From positions 1-33,923 of the forward strand of contig WRHI01000024.1 in NCBI GenBank assembly GCA_009783315.1: DNA of 33,923 nucleotides, given 5' to 3'. The translations under genes and the position numbers were made by a program. The notes beneath the pieces were generated by a model. It searched no databases, had not been told where the DNA came from, and was given only the letters and a program-made list of their open reading frames with translations. This DNA comes from Peptococcaceae bacterium (GTDB lineage: Bacteria; Bacillota; Desulfitobacteriia; Desulfitobacteriales; Syntrophobotulaceae). Of the stretch, positions 31,623 through 33,923 are shown piece after piece. Positions within the stretch are counted from its first letter, which is position 1, and every line of letters begins with the position of its first letter.

Positions 31623-32216
31623 CTATTCTCTTCTGTTGAATTCAGCACCTTCATACACACGAACAGGGTTTCCTCGCTCCAGGCGGGTGTGTTCCAGTCG
31701 GCGCAACCGGGCGGCATCAGCCTCGCTCTGATGGTTTATGTCCGCGATGAGGGTATATAGGCGGTTCAGCGCCAGTTTTTTGTTCATGTGCTGGCTGCGG
31801 GCTTCGGTGGATTCGACGCTCAGTCCCAATGGAACATAGACGGCCCGGACACCGGTTTCCACCTTATTGACATACTGTCCGCCTTTGCCGGAAGAACGAA
31901 AAGTCTCAAAGCGCACAAGGTTGTCGTGAAACTCTTCACGCACGCCCTTATTCACGATACTTACATCAACATACCAATTTTTGCGTTTGTGATGAGGGCG
32001 GAAAGGGCTGGGGCAGACCCACTGTATGGAGCCTTCTAGGCAAGAAACCTCTTCGTCGCTTGCCAGCAGAACGCTTTTGAAACAACCCGGCCGAACACCG
32101 GCGACAGTCTTGTGCACCATCATCTTCGGATATTCCAGCCGGAGAGCATGAGCCAATTTAGCGACGGCAAGTTCGCATTCCGCCGGTCCCTGACCGGAAC
32201 TTAATTGTAATAACAT
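31623..32216 (-). CDS. prfH: Peptide chain release factor homolog PrfH
   Basis: PrfH is a 197-residue class-I release-factor relative lacking the stop-codon recognition domain. The catalytic GGQ is intact in SSGKGGQYVNKVETGVRAVY. The N-terminal LLQLSSGQGPAECELAVAKL and the following LE(Y/x)PKMMVHKT part match PrfH rather than RF1, RF2 or ArfB. The ATG at 32216 follows AGGAAGAAAT; an in-frame extension to 32294 is unlikely. Established work on rtcB2-prfH operons shows that PrfH releases peptide from ribosomes whose 16S decoding-site RNA has been cut, so RtcB can reseal it. It is 74 bp downstream of rtcB. Confidence 0.93.
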   Translation of the reverse strand: MLLQLSSGQGPAECELAVAKLAHALRLEYPKMMVHKTVAGVRPGCFKSVLLASDEEVSCLEGSIQWVCPSPFRPHHKRKNWYVDVSIVNKGVREEFHDNLVRFETFRSSGKGGQYVNKVETGVRAVYVPLGLSVESTEARSQHMNKKLALNRLYTLIADINHQSEADAARLRRLEHTRLERGNPVRVYEGAEFNRRE

Positions 32217-32290
32217 ATTTCTTCCTATACTTCCTATACTTCCTCTTATTATTGATTTCTCTTCTCTAACTGGCCTTTGTTCATTGTCTC

Positions 32291-33379
32291 TCACCCTTTA
32301 TAAGTGATAAGCGGTTTCAGGGAAGCCACAAGGGTGATCAAGCCGTGTTCCAGAAGGGCGGCCACAATATGCTCGATATTCTTATAAGCCTCCGGTGCTT
32401 CTTGGAACAGCAGATCGGTATCATGACAGACCACCTTGCTTTTGAGTCTGGTTTGGCGGATGCTGTCCCGGTCGTACATGTTTTTGATGCGCGATTTGCA
32501 GAGACTCCGCGCCCATTTCCGGCCGGCGCCGTGAGAGAGTGACCAGGCGGACCGGGCGGTTTCCGCGGTGGGCTTGATAATGTAGGTCAGGCTGCCACGG
32601 GATCCAGGCAGAACAACCAGCCCTTCTTTGGACGAAACCGCACCTTTGCGATGAATCCAGACTCCTTCTTTTTGTACCAAATGGTTATGAAACAGATCGA
32701 TCAGCGGCCGCGGTTCCCCTTCATAGCCGAGCCATCCGATCAGCTCGGCGGCCACAATCGCGCGGTTGCGCCGCGCCCAAAGCAGGGCATCGTCGTGTTT
32801 TTGCAGATAGGCGACAGCTTCCGGGCTGTCGTCTTTCAGGCCGATAGTGTAATTCAGCGATTTGAAGATTGCCTGCCCGTAACCGCGGGAACCGCTATGC
32901 ACCAACACAACGATGTTGTTCTTCGGCAGGTTCAATTCGGCCAGATCATCGGAGCTAAACACCGTCTCAAGCCGCTGGAATTCGACAAAATGGTTGCCGC
33001 CGCCAATGGTTCCAAGATCGCTGATAGGACTTGGCTCCGAATAAGGGTTTTCTGGCGCGAGATCAACCAGGGCGCGAATGTGATTGAGGCGCGAAAGCCA
33101 ACGCTTCTCGTTGTATCTGCCAATACCCAGGCCGGTGTCAAAGAGCCCCATGCCGCAGCCGATGTCGCCGCCGATAAGGTGCGGATAGATGATGTTTTCA
33201 GTTTCCAGCGCCATGCCCACCGGGGATTTGCCGGCGTGCAAATCGGGCAGACCGACGGCACGGACGACCCCCGGAAGCTGAGCCACCCCTTCCAGCTGGG
33301 ACAAGGCTGCGGATTCCAGCCAGTTTTTGGCGCCGGAAATAATATGAATGTTCGTGTTATTCAGATGATACGTGTTCAA
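32291..33379 (-). CDS. rtcB: RNA ligase RtcB (RtcB2 type), TTG start
   Basis: RtcB joins 2',3'-cyclic phosphate and 5'-OH RNA ends using GTP and Mn2+. This copy has about 362 residues, the short form that travels with prfH. Motifs present are VGLPDLHAGKSPVG, the metal-binding GGDIGCGMG, GTIGGGNHFVEF, HSGSRGYG, LPGSRGSLTY and the guanylylated histidine in SHGAGRKWAR. I chose the TTG at 33379 (AAAGGGA about 8 bp upstream) because the protein then begins MNTYHLNNTNIHIISGAKNW, as expected. Frames further upstream read through the leader hairpins. No archease gene is present. Confidence 0.93.
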   Translation of the reverse strand: MNTYHLNNTNIHIISGAKNWLESAALSQLEGVAQLPGVVRAVGLPDLHAGKSPVGMALETENIIYPHLIGGDIGCGMGLFDTGLGIGRYNEKRWLSRLNHIRALVDLAPENPYSEPSPISDLGTIGGGNHFVEFQRLETVFSSDDLAELNLPKNNIVVLVHSGSRGYGQAIFKSLNYTIGLKDDSPEAVAYLQKHDDALLWARRNRAIVAAELIGWLGYEGEPRPLIDLFHNHLVQKEGVWIHRKGAVSSKEGLVVLPGSRGSLTYIIKPTAETARSAWSLSHGAGRKWARSLCKSRIKNMYDRDSIRQTRLKSKVVCHDTDLLFQEAPEAYKNIEHIVAALLEHGLITLVASLKPLITYKG

Positions 33380-33405
33380 AATGAAGTTCCCTTTCTTAGA
33401 TAGGA

Positions 33406-33433
33406 GTTTGCGCAGGCCATGTGGCCTGCAAAC
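33406..33433 (-). promoter_or_regulatory. Hairpin just upstream of the rtcB start
   Basis: On the minus strand GTTTGC-AGGCC-ACAT-GGCCT-GC-GCAAAC folds into a stem-loop with one small bulge, ending 26 bp before the TTG. It has no T-run, so it is not a terminator. It could control ribosome access, or be an RNA end-processing target. Confidence 0.45.
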
Positions 33434-33439
33434 GGACAT

Positions 33440-33466
33440 AAAAAAACCGTGACAACTCTGCCACAG
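33440..33466 (-). terminator. Terminator hairpin inside the rtcB leader (possible attenuator)
   Basis: On the minus strand CTGTGGCA-GAGT-TGTCACGG forms an 8-bp stem (with two G-U pairs) followed directly by seven T residues. It lies between the promoter and rtcB, so transcripts must read through it. The loop and 3' arm (GAGTTGT) can pair with ACAACTC in the leader ORF instead. Confidence 0.65.
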
Positions 33467-33512
33467 CCAAACACAGATTTCATTTGGTTGGATTGTTGCT
33501 TTCAAAGTCTTG

Positions 33513-33548
33513 CTATGGAGTTGTTGCCACCTTAACTAAACCCGTCAT
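33513..33548 (-). CDS. Possible 11-codon leader peptide of rtcB-prfH
   Basis: After GAGGGAG at a spacing of 8 bp, an ATG opens the frame MTGLVKVATTP-stop. Its last codons (GTG GCA ACA ACT C, 33530-33518) form the arm that competes with the terminator at 33440-33466. It is too short for homology evidence. Position, ribosome binding site and overlap with the pairing arm suggest a regulatory leader peptide. Confidence 0.4.
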   Translation of the reverse strand: MTGLVKVATTP

Positions 33549-33593
33549 AAGAACCACTCCCTCAAAACAGAACTTGCTATGAAACATGTGTTA

Positions 33594-33623
33594 ACAATAC
33601 AACAAAAAAGGCCCTTTTGTCAA
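33594..33623 (-). promoter_or_regulatory. Probable promoter of the rtcB-prfH operon
   Basis: A perfect TTGACA (33623-33618) is followed after 18 bp by TATTGT (33599-33594). The resulting leader is about 210 nt long and contains the leader ORF and terminator. The E8 element begins 18 bp upstream of the -35. Confidence 0.5.
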
Positions 33624-33640
33624 CTCCTGTTTTTCCCGAG

Positions 33641-33923
33641 GGGTGCATATTTAAAAAGTTCATGAACTGACGATAAGGATAAGCAGGGCTTTCTGCCGCG
33701 GTGTTTTCCCGCAACTCAATGGTGAGTTGGAGGCAGATACCGCGCCGGCCAGTAACAGTGCCACGTCAGGGGTTGGGGAGCGGCAGACTCCAAAAGCCCG
33801 CGTATTTTTTTCGCCTTTCGGGGGCTGCGTCGGGTGGTGAGGCGCTTGGATTCTGCCGCTCCCCAATCCCTGACGCGTCCCTCATTGAACTGTATGCATG
33901 TGCCCCATGAATACCCCCGAATT
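33641..33923 (+). repeat. Palindromic element copy E8 (type B, reaches window end)
   Basis: This forward copy is complete as far as CCCCCGAATT at the last base. The left end is GGGTGCATATTTAAAAAGTT. It carries the CAACTCA-ATGG-TGAGTTG hairpin, a CGGC-CAGTAACAGT-GCCA stem-loop (first pair broken) and the GGTTGGGGAGCGGCAGACTC long inverted repeat with its partner near 33848-33871. It abuts the rtcB promoter region. Confidence 0.85.

Noticed and set aside
33439-33505. Longer rtcB starts (TTG at 33505 or ATG at 33439)
   Set aside because: They would translate the terminator hairpin and T-run, lack ribosome binding sites and add residues absent from RtcB proteins.

Overview
The window looks like a chromosomal segment of an anaerobic Firmicute (Clostridia or a relative). 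Supporting signs are strong AGGAGG-type ribosome binding sites, an M-box riboswitch ahead of an MgtA-type pump, a one-domain ThiS/ThiF/ThiG/ThiH thiazole route with the radical-SAM enzyme ThiH (the oxygen-sensitive branch), a VanR/OmpR-type two-component pair, a YtrA-type GntR/ABC operon and a HybA/HybB-like membrane redox pair. No rRNA, tRNA, phage or CRISPR locus was found. The species cannot be named from the sequence.

Layout. 1-3600: SGNH hydrolase, DegV lipid-binding protein and an XRE membrane regulator, all leftward, followed by an inverted pair of about 300-bp palindromic elements. 3612-6761: leftward thiS-thiF-thiG-thiH operon, riddled with short tandem repeats that enter the reading frames. 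7009-10767: leftward secreted lipase plus acyl-CoA ligase-like enzyme. 10860-12400: gene-poor, with short repeats, one small possible transcription unit, an IS110-type transposase scrap and two more palindromic elements. 12419-16377: rightward promoter, M-box, mgtA and a GrpB-family gene whose 3' end lies inside an element. 16672-21645: a receptor-like Ser/Thr kinase and, convergently, two secreted proteins carrying the same ricin-like domain (one an M23 peptidase), with a lipocalin-like membrane protein between them. 21940-24199: response regulator/sensor kinase pair and a Uma2 protein. 24798-26969: HybB-like and HybA-like proteins without a catalytic subunit. 27833-28219: DUF3892 protein. 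28347-31152: GntR, ABC ATPase and two membrane subunits. 31623-33379: rtcB and prfH, an RNA ligase/release-factor pair known from ribosome repair.

How genes work together. The thi genes make the thiazole half of thiamine. The M-box shuts off mgtA when magnesium is plentiful. The kinase ectodomain, the secreted ricin-like protein and the M23 peptidase share one domain and probably recognise the same cell-surface ligand. RtcB would reseal a cleaved RNA (decoding-site 16S rRNA in known cases) and PrfH would release the stalled peptide.

Most noteworthy. (1) A possible translation-sensing attenuator ahead of rtcB-prfH: promoter, 11-codon leader ORF, terminator hairpin and a competing arm inside the leader ORF. 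(2) A family of eight intergenic, highly structured elements (about 130-310 bp) with compensatory base changes and recombinant copies. (3) A receptor kinase sharing its sensor domain with neighbouring secreted wall proteins. (4) Short tandem repeats that extend or interrupt at least six proteins.
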